This document shows, one piece after another, positions 18,036 through 27,016 of a stretch of 64,000 nucleotides of DNA. The stretch spans positions 2,728,001-2,792,000 of the forward strand of contig NZ_AP025465.1 of assembly GCF_024347355.1 (NCBI RefSeq). Direction: 5' to 3'. The notes beneath the pieces are model-generated. The model saw nothing but the letters and a program-made list of their open reading frames with translations, searched no databases and had not been told where the DNA came from. Made by a program: the position numbers and the translations under genes. The stretch is from Vibrio chagasii. Lineage in GTDB: Bacteria > Pseudomonadota > Gammaproteobacteria > Enterobacterales > Vibrionaceae. The first letter of the stretch is position 1. Each line of letters opens with the position of its first letter.

Positions 18036-19364
18036 TTACACGTCTTCAGAACGAATCTGACGGTAAACGTCTGGTGTTGCTGTATATTCTCCGCCCACAG
18101 TGATTGCATTTTGTAATGCCGTTGCAGCTTCTTGCCACTGTTGTTCGTTGCGAGCATGAATCATTGCTAATGGTTTCTCATCGCTTGCCACTTCGCCAAG
18201 ACGAATGAAGCTATCGAAACCGACTGCGTAATCAATGCTGTCCGTTGCTACGCGACGACCACCGCCCATACCAACTACAGCCATACCAATTGCACGAGTA
18301 TCCATTGCTGATACCACACCGCTTTCTAGCGCGTACACTGGTTTAATAATTTCTGCTTTTTCTAGGTAGTTATCGTAGTTTTCTACGAAGTCTGCTGGAC
18401 CACCAAGGCCCGCTACCATTTTACCGAAGCACTCTGCTGCTTTACCGTTATCCAGTACTGCCATCAGTTTTTCGCGCGCTTCTTCTGAATCTTTTGCAAG
18501 GTTGCCAAGTACTAGCATTTCAGCACACGATGCCATCGTAATTTCTAGCAAACGTGGGTTACGGTATTCACCCGTTAGGAATTGAACCGCTTCGCGAACT
18601 TCTACTGCATTACCCGCAGAAGAAGCAAGAACTTGGTTCATATCCGTTAGGATTGCAGTAGTTTTAGTGCCAGCACCGTTTGCTACTGCAACGATAGATT
18701 TCGCGAGCTCTTCAGACGCTTCGTAAGTCGGCATAAATGCACCTGAACCTACTTTTACGTCCATCACTAGAGAATCTAGGCCAGCAGCCAGTTTCTTAGA
18801 TAGGATTGAAGCCGTGATTAGCGAGATATTGTCTACAGTTGCTGTGATATCACGAGTCGCGTAAACACGCTTATCAGCAGGCGCTAGGTCACCTGTTTGA
18901 CCGATGATAGCAACACCCGCATCCTTAGTTACTTCACCGAACACATCGTTGGTTGGTGTAATGTTGTAACCAGGAATAGATTCAAGCTTGTCTAGCGTAC
19001 CGCCAGTGTGGCCAAGACCACGACCAGAGATCATTGGAACGAAACCGCCACATGCTGCCACCATAGGACCAAGCATCAGAGAAGTTACATCACCAACACC
19101 ACCAGTAGAGTGTTTATCAACGATTGGGCCATCGAAGTTCATGTGGCTCCAGTCGATCACCATGCCTGAATCACGCATTGCACACGTTAGTGCGATACGT
19201 TCTGGCATTGTCATTTCGTTGAAGAAGATAGCCATTGCGAATGCTGCAATTTGGCCTTCAGAAACCGTGTTTTTAGCAACGCCTTGAATGAAGAAGTTAA
19301 TTTCTTCGGCTGTTAAGACTTCACCGTCACGTTTTCTGCGAATAATTTCTTGAGGTAGATACAT
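18036..19364 (-). CDS. deoA: Thymidine phosphorylase DeoA
   Basis: 442 residues, family length. The phosphate-binding signature KHSTGGVGD and the substrate region [11 protein letters not shown] are present. It begins [14 protein letters not shown] after a strong GGGAGG ribosome site. It splits thymidine or deoxyuridine with phosphate to the base and deoxyribose-1-phosphate. Second gene of deoCABD; the spacers on both sides hold perfect hairpins. Confidence 0.97.
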   Translation of the reverse strand: MYLPQEIIRRKRDGEVLTAEEINFFIQGVAKNTVSEGQIAAFAMAIFFNEMTMPERIALTCAMRDSGMVIDWSHMNFDGPIVDKHSTGGVGDVTSLMLGPMVAACGGFVPMISGRGLGHTGGTLDKLESIPGYNITPTNDVFGEVTKDAGVAIIGQTGDLAPADKRVYATRDITATVDNISLITASILSKKLAAGLDSLVMDVKVGSGAFMPTYEASEELAKSIVAVANGAGTKTTAILTDMNQVLASSAGNAVEVREAVQFLTGEYRNPRLLEITMASCAEMLVLGNLAKDSEEAREKLMAVLDNGKAAECFGKMVAGLGGPADFVENYDNYLEKAEIIKPVYALESGVVSAMDTRAIGMAVVGMGGGRRVATDSIDYAVGFDSFIRLGEVASDEKPLAMIHARNEQQWQEAATALQNAITVGGEYTATPDVYRQIRSEDV

Positions 19365-19414
19365 TAGTGCCTCCCAAACTCTAGTGAGTATGGTTTGTAG
19401 GGAAAAGAGGTAAT

Positions 19415-19439
19415 ATGGAGTGACTTAACGTCACTCCAT
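19415..19439. other. Perfect 10-bp intercistronic hairpin, deoC–deoA
   Basis: ATGGAGTGAC (19415-19424) pairs with GTCACTCCAT (19430-19439) around a 5-base loop. No T-run follows on the coding (minus) strand. It resembles the hairpin in the next spacer in size and loop length but not in sequence. Confidence 0.7.
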
Positions 19440-19458
19440 CAAACAGACTTTTAAAGGA

Positions 19459-20235
19459 TTAGTATGCTGCTGGATCAGCAGTTTCGTCTGTCACTTCTAA
19501 TGTATTAAGAAGGTTAGTTAGTAAGCTTGAAGCACCAAAGCGGTAGTGCATGTTGTCTGCCCACTCAGCGCCTAGTAGCTCATCAGCCATTGCTAGGTAT
19601 TGTGCTGCATCTACAGCGGTACGTACGCCACCTGCAGGTTTGAAACCTACAGTTTTAGCTACGCCCATGTCACGGATAACTTCTAGCATCATGCGCGCGT
19701 ACTCTGGAGTCGCGTTTACTGGCACTTTACCTGTTGAAGTTTTGATGAAGTCAGCGCCTGCTTTGATACAAATCTCAGATGCTTTCTTGATCAGTGCTTC
19801 TTCTTTAAGCTCACCAGTTTCGATGATTACTTTCAGTGTGATGTCGCCACATGCTTCTTTACACTGTTTAACTAGCTCGAAACCTACTTCTTCGTTGCCA
19901 GCGATTAGAGCGCGGTATGGGAATACTACGTCTACTTCGTCTGCACCGTATGCTACTGCTGCTTTTGTTTCAGCAACTGCGATTTCGATGTCATCATTAC
20001 CATGAGGGAAGTTAGTTACAGTCGCAATACGTACTTCTGGAGTACCTTGCTCACGCAACGCTTTCTTAGCTGCTGGGATAAAGCGAGGGTAAATACAGAT
20101 TGCAGCTGTGTTGCCCACTGCAGTCTTCGCGTCGTGACAAAGCGCTACAACTTTTTCAGTTGTGTCGTCGTCATTTAGCGTAGTTAGGTCCATAAGTTTA
20201 AGTGCACGTAGAGCTGCTGCTTTTAAATCGCTCAT
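19459..20235 (-). CDS. deoC: Deoxyribose-phosphate aldolase DeoC
   Basis: 258 residues. The Schiff-base lysine lies in [10 protein letters not shown], and [12 protein letters not shown] and [10 protein letters not shown] are the other class I aldolase blocks. It cleaves 2-deoxyribose-5-phosphate to glyceraldehyde-3-phosphate and acetaldehyde. First gene of deoCABD on the minus strand; the operon promoter should be in 20236-20660. Confidence 0.97.
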   Translation of the reverse strand: MSDLKAAALRALKLMDLTTLNDDDTTEKVVALCHDAKTAVGNTAAICIYPRFIPAAKKALREQGTPEVRIATVTNFPHGNDDIEIAVAETKAAVAYGADEVDVVFPYRALIAGNEEVGFELVKQCKEACGDITLKVIIETGELKEEALIKKASEICIKAGADFIKTSTGKVPVNATPEYARMMLEVIRDMGVAKTVGFKPAGGVRTAVDAAQYLAMADELLGAEWADNMHYRFGASSLLTNLLNTLEVTDETADPAAY

Positions 20236-20610
20236 TTCTATCTCCGATCAATATATTCAAATAGTTAACTACTTCGCCCTCCATCCAGTATAGATGGATA
20301 TTTTAGTAATGCTCAGTAGTCACAAATGAACGGACTTGGTTCCCTGAAGACTTGATAACTTTCGTTACCAATTGCAATCCTTGTCACCGCACAGTACCAG
20401 TTTGGTCTATGGCACAACAAATCAGTCATGTTGTGTCTAACATCTATAGCGTATCGCTAAGTTTGGCTTAATCCCAGAAGAATAACTGCGGACGAACCCA
20501 AGCGGTTACTTTCTTGCCAACAAGAGACATTCTATCCCTTGAGCCTATACATTATAGGTATCCATAAATAAATTGTAGTGCTCCTTAAAACGCAAACGGT
20601 TTGTATCTCA
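20236..20610 (-). promoter_or_regulatory. deo operon upstream region
   Basis: A gene-free stretch upstream of deoC. It contains a LacI-family-like half site ACGCAAACG at 20590-20598, within 20590-20605, which also resembles a PurR/CytR operator. A 6-bp hairpin (20280-20298) lies near the start codon. A weak CRP half site TTTGTGA (minus strand) lies near 20318-20326. Control by CytR and CRP is known for deo genes in enteric bacteria and vibrios, but none of these sites is strong enough for a firm call. Confidence 0.4.
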
Positions 20611-20637
20611 AAAAAACATTCTAGGTCCACCTAGAAT
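20611..20637 (-). terminator. Second (distal) terminator-like hairpin downstream of nupC
   Basis: ATTCTAGGT (20618-20626) pairs perfectly with ACCTAGAAT (20629-20637). Read on the minus strand it is followed by G and then a run of T (the A-run ending near 20616). It lies about 40 bp beyond the main nupC terminator, so it looks like a tandem back-up terminator insulating deoC. Confidence 0.6.
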
Positions 20638-20670
20638 CAAACTTCTATTCAGATTCAACAGGCCTAAAAA

Positions 20671-20704
20671 CAAAAAGCCCCGCAGCAATTTCTTGCTACG
20701 GGGC
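20671..20704 (-). terminator. Main terminator of nupC
   Basis: GCCCCGCAGCAA (20677-20688) pairs with TTGCTACGGGGC (20693-20704) with one mismatch. On the minus strand the stem is followed by TTTTTG and a second T-run. Confidence 0.88.
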
Positions 20705-20742
20705 GATATTAAAGTGGCGTCTATATAATCTAATCTACTTAA

Positions 20743-22005
20743 TTAGAAAGATAGGAAGAAGCCAGCAATTGTTGCTGCCATCAGGTTAGATAGAGTACCA
20801 GCAATAACCGCTTTAACACCCATACGTGCGATGTCTTGGCGACGGCTTGGTGCAATACCACCTAGACCACCTAGTAGAATCGCAATAGAAGAAAGGTTTG
20901 CGAAACCACATAGTGCGAATGCGATGATAGCTTGAGTCTTCTCAGACATCACTTGACCAGTCGCTGCAACAACTTGAGCATTTTCACCAACGTATGGTAC
21001 GAAGTTTAGGTATGCAACGAATTCGTTAACAACTGTCTTCTGACCAATGAAAGAACCAGCAATAGTTGCTTCTTCCCATGGAACACCAATTATGAATGCT
21101 AGCGGTGCGAAGATCCAACCTAGAAGAAGCTCTAGAGTTAGGTTTTCCATACCGAACCAACCACCGATGCCGCCTAGGATACCGTTGATTAGAGCAATTA
21201 GACCGATGAATGCTAGTAGCATTGCACCAACGTTTAGAGCTAGTTGTAGACCAACTGATGCGCCGCCTGCTGCTGCGTCGATAACGTTAGCTGGCTTGTC
21301 GTCGCCGCCGTCGATATCGTCAGCGATGTTGTCGTCTGGCGTATCTGTTTCAGGCTTGATGATTTTAGCAAATAGTAGACCACCAGGTGCTGCCATGAAT
21401 GACGCTGCAACTAGGTACTCTAGAGGAACACCCATAGATGCGTAACCTGCTAGTACACCACCAGCTACAGATGCTAGACCACCACACATTACTGCGAATA
21501 GTTCAGAGTTAGTCATCTTAGGAACAAATGGACGAACAACTAGAGGAGCTTCTGTTTGGCCAACGAAGATGTTTGCTGCTGCAGACATTGACTCGGCGCG
21601 AGAAGTACCTAGAGCTTTCTGAAGGCCACCACCAAGAACTCTGATTACTAGCTGCATTACACCAATGTAGTAAAGTACAGAGATAAGTGCAGAGAAGAAA
21701 ATCAGTGTTGGTAGAACTTGGAAAGCAAAGATGAAACCGATACCGTCAACAGAGAAGTTAACTAGGCTGCCGAATAGGAAACCAGTACCGTCTTTACCGT
21801 AGTCGATTACGTTTGCTACACCAGCAGAGAAACCTGCAAGCAAATCACGACCCCAAGGGATGTAAAGTACGAATGCACCAAGTGCGAATTGGATAGCGAA
21901 TGCGCCACCCACCGTTCTAAAGTTAATAGCTTTGCGGTTGTCAGATAGTAGTACTGCGATTGCAATCAGTACAACCATACCGACTAGGCTCATAAACAGG
22001 CTCAT
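20743..22005 (-). CDS. nupC: Concentrative nucleoside transporter NupC (CNT family)
   Basis: 420 residues with a polytopic membrane pattern. CNT motifs include [33 protein letters not shown] and [10 protein letters not shown], which form the nucleoside and cation sites. An acidic loop (about residues 215-240) separates two membrane blocks. This is the family of the structurally solved V. cholerae vcCNT, a sodium-coupled nucleoside importer. It supplies substrate for the adjacent deoCABD enzymes. A perfect CRP consensus site lies 145 bp upstream, with CytR-like repeats next to it. A terminator pair ends the gene. Confidence 0.95.
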   Translation of the reverse strand: MSLFMSLVGMVVLIAIAVLLSDNRKAINFRTVGGAFAIQFALGAFVLYIPWGRDLLAGFSAGVANVIDYGKDGTGFLFGSLVNFSVDGIGFIFAFQVLPTLIFFSALISVLYYIGVMQLVIRVLGGGLQKALGTSRAESMSAAANIFVGQTEAPLVVRPFVPKMTNSELFAVMCGGLASVAGGVLAGYASMGVPLEYLVAASFMAAPGGLLFAKIIKPETDTPDDNIADDIDGGDDKPANVIDAAAGGASVGLQLALNVGAMLLAFIGLIALINGILGGIGGWFGMENLTLELLLGWIFAPLAFIIGVPWEEATIAGSFIGQKTVVNEFVAYLNFVPYVGENAQVVAATGQVMSEKTQAIIAFALCGFANLSSIAILLGGLGGIAPSRRQDIARMGVKAVIAGTLSNLMAATIAGFFLSF

Positions 22006-22149
22006 AGTTTATGACTTCCTTATTAGTTATTTATTGGCGTGTTACAAAATGGGGCTATAAAGCGGGGCCAATTATACTCATGCGACCACTAATAAAGTAA
22101 TGCCGCCCTCACACTTTCGTAGAAGATTCATGTACCATTCACACGCAAA

Positions 22150-22165
22150 TGTGACCCAAATCACA
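22150..22165. promoter_or_regulatory. CRP (cAMP receptor protein) binding site upstream of nupC
   Basis: TGTGACCCAAATCACA matches the CRP consensus TGTGA-N6-TCACA in both half sites. It is centred about 150 bp upstream of the nupC start and is the only perfect CRP site seen in the window. The only gene it can serve is nupC, because the flanking gene ends here. Confidence 0.82.
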
Positions 22166-22171
22166 ATGTAG

Positions 22172-22189
22172 ATGCAATTTACGCAAACG
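22172..22189. promoter_or_regulatory. CytR-like half-site pair next to the CRP site
   Basis: ATGCAATT and ACGCAAACG lie in tandem starting 7 bp from the CRP site. CytR recognises GCAA-containing octamers beside CRP sites. The 9-mer ACGCAAACG recurs upstream of deoC at 20590-20598. The call is by motif and context only. Confidence 0.45.
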
Positions 22190-22209
22190 ATAAACAAAAA
22201 CATTAGATT

Positions 22210-23022
22210 TTATTCACATATACTGAATGCGCGATGGCTATTTTGCCAAACTTGCGTTGCAATCGATTGCTTTGGCTCTTTTCTAAGCAAAAAAAGTTCA
22301 TTTGATATCGTAACTAAATGTTTGGAATGATTAACATTTCCTTGGTTTCCATAGGTTGGCATATCCGGAGCATCGGTCTCTAACACCAAGCTCTCAAGGG
22401 GCAATTTAGCGATAGTTGTGCGTGTTTTTTGTGCTCTTGGGTAAGTTATCGTTCCGCCAACGCCAATATAGAAACCGAGCTTAATCCAAGCCAAAGCTTG
22501 CTGTTCACTTCCAGAAAAACCGTGAATTACCCCACCTAAAGTAAACTTGTGCTGCTTTATTAGCTGAATAAGACGGTTGTAAGACTTCCTTTCATGGATA
22601 ATCAGAGGCAAATTAAACGCCTTGGCAAGCTCCATTTGTTGGATGAAAAAGCGCTCTTGTTTCTCCTGCTCTACATCCACAAAAAAGTCCAGCCCACACT
22701 CACCAATGGCCACACACTGACGTGTTTTTGATGCGAGTAATTGATGAAGTTCTTCAAATTCCACCTCATCCGCTTGCTCTAAAAAGTAAGGATGGAAGCC
22801 TAATGCGTAATAAACATTGGGATAAGATTGCGCAATTTTCTCAAGCTTATGCCAGTTATTTTGACCGATAGAAGGAATGAGTAACTTCTCAACTTGAGCT
22901 TGCTTTGCCTCTTTGATATAACCCTCAATGCTCTGCTCATGGGTAAAACCTTGCTCAAACGCCTCAAAGTCTGCATGGCAATGCGTATCAAATAGCGGAA
23001 AATCACTTGTTTGCTGTGTCAT
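22210..23022 (-). CDS. TatD-family metal-dependent hydrolase (YjjV-like)
   Basis: 270 residues from the ATG at 23022, preceded by GGGAAAG. An upstream GTG would add 17 unlikely residues that are really the neighbouring gene in another frame. Metal-binding motifs of the TatD amidohydrolase fold are in order: FDTHCHADF, GECGLDF, IIHERKS, GVIHGFSG and LETDAPD. Family members are Mg-dependent 3'-5' DNases. Here the gene lies near prfC, rimI and holD, the E. coli neighbourhood of yjjV. The ATG is inside the 3' end of a 51-residue gene, so the two are probably translationally coupled. Confidence 0.9.
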   Translation of the reverse strand: MTQQTSDFPLFDTHCHADFEAFEQGFTHEQSIEGYIKEAKQAQVEKLLIPSIGQNNWHKLEKIAQSYPNVYYALGFHPYFLEQADEVEFEELHQLLASKTRQCVAIGECGLDFFVDVEQEKQERFFIQQMELAKAFNLPLIIHERKSYNRLIQLIKQHKFTLGGVIHGFSGSEQQALAWIKLGFYIGVGGTITYPRAQKTRTTIAKLPLESLVLETDAPDMPTYGNQGNVNHSKHLVTISNELFLLRKEPKQSIATQVWQNSHRAFSICE

Positions 23023-23158
23023 CTTTCCCACTCTCAGCTTGCTGCCCTTGAGGATCTCGACGATAAGGAACACAACTGCGCTTGTTTTCAGGCGTTAGCC
23101 CAAGTTCTTCACACCACTTATCGTATTTCCTAACCCAAGCTTTTATCCAACCCAACAT
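23003..23158 (-). CDS. Small conserved protein, DUF5363 type (51 residues)
   Basis: A short gene: ATG at 23158, TGA at 23003-23005, with GAGG upstream (TTGAGGTAAAT before ATG). It encodes MLGWIKAWVRKYDKWCEELG followed by LTPENKRSCVPYR and a polar tail. The WxxAW..KYDKWC and GLTPENKRSCVPYR blocks match a small conserved gammaproteobacterial family (DUF5363, as I recall it). Function is unknown; the Trp/Lys-rich amphipathic start could lie on a membrane. It overlaps tatD by 20 bp in a different frame. Confidence 0.8.
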   Translation of the reverse strand: MLGWIKAWVRKYDKWCEELGLTPENKRSCVPYRRDPQGQQAESGKDDTANK

Positions 23159-23196
23159 ATTTACCTCAAGCTTACTGTCTCAAATAACACGCATTA

Positions 23197-23229
23197 AAAA
23201 ACGCCTATTGCAGAACAATAGACGTTTTT
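23197..23229 (-). terminator. Terminator of prfC
   Basis: AAAAACGCCTATTG (23197-23210) pairs with CAATAGACGTTTTT (23216-23229) with one mismatch and a 5-base loop. On the minus strand it ends in a T-run. It also separates prfC from the DUF5363 gene. Confidence 0.85.
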
Positions 23230-23256
23230 GTTTAACTCGAATAGAGCTTGAAGAAA

Positions 23257-24837
23257 TTAGTGCTCGCGTGTCGCTCGGAACTTAACGTCAGGGAAACGTT
23301 CTGAAGCTAGGTTCAGGTTCACCATCGTTGGTGCGATGTAAGACAGGTTATCACCACCATCTAGCGCCAGGTTAGATTGGTTCTTACGTTTGAACTCTTC
23401 CAGTTTCTTAGCGTCATCACACTCAACCCAACGAGCTGTTGCAACGTTAACACCTTCGTAGATAGCTTCTACGTTGTATTCTGCTTTCAAGCGCGCTACA
23501 ACCACGTCGAACTGAAGTACACCAACCGCACCAACGATCAGGTCGTTGTTCTGCATAGGGCGGAATACTTGCACTGCGCCCTCTTCTGAAAGCTGAACCA
23601 AGCCTTTTAGAAGTTGCTTCTGCTTCAGAGGATCACGTAGACGAATACGGCGGAATAGCTCAGGCGCAAAGTTTGGAATACCAGAGAACTTCAGGTTCTC
23701 ACCTTGAGTAAAGGTATCACCAATCTGAATTGTGCCGTGGTTGTGTAGACCGATAATGTCACCTGCATACGCTTTTTCAGCACGTGCACGGTCACCCGCC
23801 ATGAAAGTTACCGCATCAGAAATACTAACGTTCTTACCGGTACGAACATGGTTCATCTTCATACCTTGGCTGTAAGTACCAGATACGATACGCATGAAAG
23901 CGATACGGTCACGGTGTTTAGGGTCCATGTTTGCTTGAATCTTAAATACGAAACCAGAGAACTTCTCTTCTGTCGCAACAACATCACGCTCGTTAGCTTG
24001 ACGAGTTTGCGGTGCCGGAGCCCACTTCGTTAAGCCATCAAGCATATGGTCAACACCAAAGTTACCCAGTGCGGTACCGAAGTAAACAGGTGTTAGCTCA
24101 CCAGCAAGGAACAGATCGTGATCAAACTCAGGACAAGCACCGATAACAAGCTCTAGCTCTTCACGTACGCTTTCCGCTAGATCAGCGCCTACCGCTTCAT
24201 CTAGATCAGGATTATCTAAACCTTTGATGATACGAACTTCTTGGATCTCGTGGCCGTGGCCAGATTCGTACAAGATCGTTTCGTCACGGTGAATGTGGTA
24301 AACACCTTTAAACTCTTTACCACAACCGATTGGCCATGAAATTGGAGCACAAGCCATACCTAGCTCGCTTTCTACTTCATCAAGCACTTCCATAGGGTCA
24401 CGAACGTCACGGTCAAGTTTGTTCATAAACGTTACGATTGGTGTATCACGTAGACGCGTTACTTCCATCAGTTTACGAGTACGATCCTCGACACCTTTCG
24501 CAGCATCGATAACCATCAAACAAGAGTCAACCGCCGTTAATGTACGGTATGTATCTTCCGAGAAATCTTCGTGTCCTGGAGTATCGAGTAGGTTTACTAG
24601 GCAATCATTGTATGGGAATTGCATTACCGACGTAGTTACCGAGATACCACGTTCTTTTTCCATCTCCATCCAGTCAGATTTAGCGTGCTGGTTAGAGCCA
24701 CGGCCTTTTACGGTACCCGCTTTCTGAATCGCGTTTCCGAATAAAAGAACTTTTTCAGTAATCGTGGTTTTACCCGCATCCGGGTGAGAGATAATTGCAA
24801 ACGTTCTACGTTTGCTCACTTCTTGTTGGAAAGACAT
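23257..24837 (-). CDS. prfC: Peptide chain release factor 3 (RF3)
   Basis: 526 residues. Translational GTPase motifs SHPDAGKTT (near residue 18), DTPGHEDF and FMNKLDRDV are present. The C-terminal block [17 protein letters not shown] is RF3-specific. RF3 uses GTP to release RF1 or RF2 from the ribosome after termination. It has its own terminator. In E. coli prfC also follows holD–rimI (with yjjG between). Confidence 0.97.
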   Translation of the reverse strand: MSFQQEVSKRRTFAIISHPDAGKTTITEKVLLFGNAIQKAGTVKGRGSNQHAKSDWMEMEKERGISVTTSVMQFPYNDCLVNLLDTPGHEDFSEDTYRTLTAVDSCLMVIDAAKGVEDRTRKLMEVTRLRDTPIVTFMNKLDRDVRDPMEVLDEVESELGMACAPISWPIGCGKEFKGVYHIHRDETILYESGHGHEIQEVRIIKGLDNPDLDEAVGADLAESVREELELVIGACPEFDHDLFLAGELTPVYFGTALGNFGVDHMLDGLTKWAPAPQTRQANERDVVATEEKFSGFVFKIQANMDPKHRDRIAFMRIVSGTYSQGMKMNHVRTGKNVSISDAVTFMAGDRARAEKAYAGDIIGLHNHGTIQIGDTFTQGENLKFSGIPNFAPELFRRIRLRDPLKQKQLLKGLVQLSEEGAVQVFRPMQNNDLIVGAVGVLQFDVVVARLKAEYNVEAIYEGVNVATARWVECDDAKKLEEFKRKNQSNLALDGGDNLSYIAPTMVNLNLASERFPDVKFRATREH

Positions 24838-24866
24838 AGTCGCCCTTTGCTGATCTAAAGCGTAAA

Positions 24867-24893
24867 AAGGGCAAGTAGATAATACTTGCCCTT
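24867..24893 (-). terminator. Terminator-like hairpin in front of prfC
   Basis: AAGGGCAAGTA (24867-24877) pairs perfectly with TACTTGCCCTT (24883-24893). On the minus strand it is followed by TTT. It lies between rimI (ends 24997) and prfC (starts 24837), so it should end the holD–rimI message or attenuate read-through into prfC. Confidence 0.8.
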
Positions 24894-24996
24894 GAATTCT
24901 GTGTGCGGATTATACAGAAAGCGTGTCACTTTCTAAAGGGTCAGTTTGCACCCTATTTGTCACTTATTCTCTGCTTAGCGAAAAGCGACAAGATGA

Positions 24997-25452
24997 CTAG
25001 TTAAAAGACATAAAAAGATAGCTCATAATGATGGCGTCTTCTTGTCCTTGCTTGGTTGGGTAATAGTTACGACGGCGGTCCACCTCATTAAAGCCAACCT
25101 TTTCGTAAAGATTAAACGCGTTCACATTACTTTCGCGAACTTCCAGCCAAGCACTTTCCGCGTCAGCCTGTTCACACATATCTAGGAAGTGCTCAGTCAG
25201 CGCTTTACCGTAGCCTTTGCCTTGTTGGCTTGGATCCACAGCAATATTTAATAGCGTTACTTCACCAACGATATTCTGCGCGAAGAAATAGCCGACGACT
25301 CGCCCATCGACTTCAAGAACATGATGACAAGCGCCTCGGCTATCGAGATCTCGGATCATATTTTCTGACCATGGATGAGAGTGCGCATCCTGTTCTATCT
25401 GCCAAATAGCGTCTAGATGATGTGATGAAGTCGGTAAAAATTGATTAGTCAT
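24997..25452 (-). CDS. rimI: Ribosomal protein bS18 alanine N-acetyltransferase RimI
   Basis: 151 residues from the ATG at 25452 (MTNQFLPTSSHHLDAIWQIE). The frame is open further upstream only because it overlaps holD. GNAT motif A is visible as AVDPSQQGKGYGKAL, with the RimI-type ESNVNAFNLYEKVGF near the end. It acetylates the N-terminal alanine of S18. Its start overlaps the last 8 bases of holD, as in E. coli, so the two are translationally coupled. Confidence 0.93.
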   Translation of the reverse strand: MTNQFLPTSSHHLDAIWQIEQDAHSHPWSENMIRDLDSRGACHHVLEVDGRVVGYFFAQNIVGEVTLLNIAVDPSQQGKGYGKALTEHFLDMCEQADAESAWLEVRESNVNAFNLYEKVGFNEVDRRRNYYPTKQGQEDAIIMSYLFMSFN

Positions 25453-25843
25453 ATGCACAAATTTGTTGCCATAAGTCTCGGCGATGTTGGTTATTGCCAT
25501 TGATGTCGGACAACAATGGGGATTGCAGTGTTTTAGCTTTAATCTCTTGAGTCGATTCACAACCTGCAAACCACACCCATTCAACATCACCAAGTTCGAT
25601 AGAGGTTAGGTGTTGAGGCTGAATATGTAGTGCCTGAGATAAATCAAGCTTGATACTTTTCAGCACACGCTCAAACATCACTGCGAGCTCGCCCTGAGGT
25701 TTTTCAGGCGAAACCAACAGTAACTTGCAATCGCTCGCTAGCGGAGTCAGTTTTGATTCATAACCCGCCAAACGTTCTGGATGACTAAGCTCCCATTGGC
25801 TTATGCCCATCTCTTGCAGGTACTGTGCGTGTGTTTGTGACAT
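25445..25843 (-). CDS. holD: DNA polymerase III psi subunit HolD
   Basis: 132 residues. The start MSQTHAQYLQEMGISQWELS and the middle block VEWVWFAGCES fit the short, poorly conserved HolD family. Psi bridges the clamp loader and SSB through HolC (chi). The overlap with rimI supports the call. There is no strong Shine-Dalgarno sequence. Instead an 18-bp palindrome ends 3 bases before the ATG, which suggests weak or regulated translation. Confidence 0.88.
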   Translation of the reverse strand: MSQTHAQYLQEMGISQWELSHPERLAGYESKLTPLASDCKLLLVSPEKPQGELAVMFERVLKSIKLDLSQALHIQPQHLTSIELGDVEWVWFAGCESTQEIKAKTLQSPLLSDINGNNQHRRDLWQQICAYD

Positions 25844-25845
25844 AT

Positions 25846-25863
25846 CTAGGGTTATAACCTTAG
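25846..25863. promoter_or_regulatory. 18-bp palindrome abutting the holD start codon
   Basis: It is centred on the perfect 10-bp GGTTATAACC (25850-25859) and flanked by CTA/TAG with one mismatch. It occupies the position where the ribosome binding site should be. It could be an operator or a structure that limits holD translation. Confidence 0.4.
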
Positions 25864-25874
25864 GTTGGTGGTCG

Positions 25875-25904
25875 GCGGTTTGTTTGAACGAACTTCAAAA
25901 CCGC
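25875..25904. other. Hairpin upstream of holD
   Basis: GCGGT (25875-25879) pairs with ACCGC (25900-25904). Inside, TTTGAA (25883-25888) pairs with TTCAAA (25894-25899), with a 3-base bulge between the two helices. No T-run follows. The core TTTGAAC…TTCAAA resembles TetR-type operators, but this is only a resemblance. Confidence 0.4.
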
Positions 25905-25930
25905 TTATGAGAGTTGGGCTGATACTAACA

Positions 25931-25957
25931 AAAAATAAAGGAGCATCAAGCTCCTTT
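25931..25957 (-). terminator. Terminator of the ubiT–yhbS unit
   Basis: AAAGGAGC (25937-25944) pairs with GCTCCTTT (25950-25957). The minus-strand transcript then runs into TATTTTTTG. Confidence 0.82.
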
Positions 25958-26001
25958 CTTTAGACTAAATCAGTTTGCATCATATTGCGTGAAAAGTAGC
26001 C

Positions 26002-26505
26002 TTATAACTCATTGAATTCTTGGCTGTAAGCCACTTCACCAGCATGCCCAGTAAGTGCACCTTCAACCAACTCAATGGCTTGAAAAGCACCTTCAGGTAC
26101 ATCCCAAGCGCAACTCAAACCAAATTCGCTCGCGGCTTTGAAACCAAAACGACCGTAGTACGTAGGATCGCCAAGCACGACACAGGCTGGGTAACCAAAA
26201 TCAACCAAAGTAGAGAAAGCATCTTCAACCAGTGCTTTGGCAATACCTTGATTGCGAAACTCTTCTTTCACTGCAAGCGGAGCAAGCCCTTGCCAGTTAT
26301 GATCGTCACCATGTAGCGTGATCGGGCTAAACATCAGGTGCCCAACAACCTTGCCTTCATCAGAACAAGCCACCAGCGACAGCGTTAAATGACTATTCTC
26401 ACGCAAGCTCATAACCAGGTTGGCTTCTGCATCAGTTTCAAAAACAGATTTCAATAAACGATCAATGACAAGTATATCTGCCGGTGCTTCAGTTCGAATA
26501 AGCAT
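26002..26505 (-). CDS. yhbS: GNAT-family N-acetyltransferase YhbS
   Basis: 167 residues, the same length as E. coli YhbS, and similar along its length. The start reads MLIRTEAPADILVIDRLLKS, the acetyl-CoA loop is FRNQGIAKALVEDAF, and later VVLGDPTYYGRFGFKAA appears. The acceptor is not established. Its ATG overlaps the end of ubiT by 17 bp, so the pair is co-translated. In E. coli yhbS also follows yhbT (ubiT). Confidence 0.9.
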   Translation of the reverse strand: MLIRTEAPADILVIDRLLKSVFETDAEANLVMSLRENSHLTLSLVACSDEGKVVGHLMFSPITLHGDDHNWQGLAPLAVKEEFRNQGIAKALVEDAFSTLVDFGYPACVVLGDPTYYGRFGFKAASEFGLSCAWDVPEGAFQAIELVEGALTGHAGEVAYSQEFNEL

Positions 26506-27016
26506 TCATTACCTCACTTTGTGTATCCGGGGATTGTACTCCCTTCTGCACAAAATCAGCTAATTGATTTAACAAAGTTTTCAAGGGAGTTGGCAATAAG
26601 TCTAAATCTACGCTGTCCATCAAGTTTTTGACTTCTAAACCGAGCTCGGTATCGCCTTCAATAGACAGTCTACGCTGGAAGAAAAGCGTATCTGGGTCTT
26701 CTTTACGCCCCGCAATCAGTACAAGATCATTGAGATTCCCGCTAAAGCTTACATCTTCAGCAACCTCTTTATCTGCTACAACCAGTTGCTCATTTTGGTA
26801 GCTAATACACCAACTTAACCCCATATCCTTTATCGAGACTTTAAGCCATTTATCTTCTAGGAACTCAAAGTCACCGTCTTCTAGCGCCTCTTTGAATACG
26901 TTCTTAAGCCCCTCTAATAAGGCTCTTTTTTGTACTGTTTTAGGCAATAACTGGACTGGAGATCGCAAAATTGATGCGGCATTTTGAACTAGTTGAGTAT
27001 GAATCTTGTTTATCAC
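26489..27016 (-). CDS. ubiT: SCP2-domain protein UbiT (YhbT), oxygen-independent ubiquinone synthesis
   Basis: 175 residues from a GTG at 27016 preceded by GGATAAG. This start lines up with E. coli UbiT (about MLDKLRSRI against VINKIHTQL). An upstream ATG at 27058 would add 14 residues that do not match the family. The SCP2 lipid-binding fold is seen in VSFSGNLNDLVLIAGRKEDP and FFQRRLSIEGDTELGLEVKN. UbiT assists the O2-independent hydroxylations done by UbiU–UbiV, probably by handling lipid intermediates. ubiU and ubiV lie 2.5 kb away on the opposite strand, beyond rocS. Confidence 0.9.
   Translation of the reverse strand: MINKIHTQLVQNAASILRSPVQLLPKTVQKRALLEGLKNVFKEALEDGDFEFLEDKWLKVSIKDMGLSWCISYQNEQLVVADKEVAEDVSFSGNLNDLVLIAGRKEDPDTLFFQRRLSIEGDTELGLEVKNLMDSVDLDLLPTPLKTLLNQLADFVQKGVQSPDTQSEVMNAYSN

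Noticed and set aside
22210..23073. Longer TatD product from a GTG at 23073
   Set aside because: The extra 17 codons are the 3' part of the DUF5363-type gene read in another frame; the ATG at 23022 has its own ribosome site and the family start.
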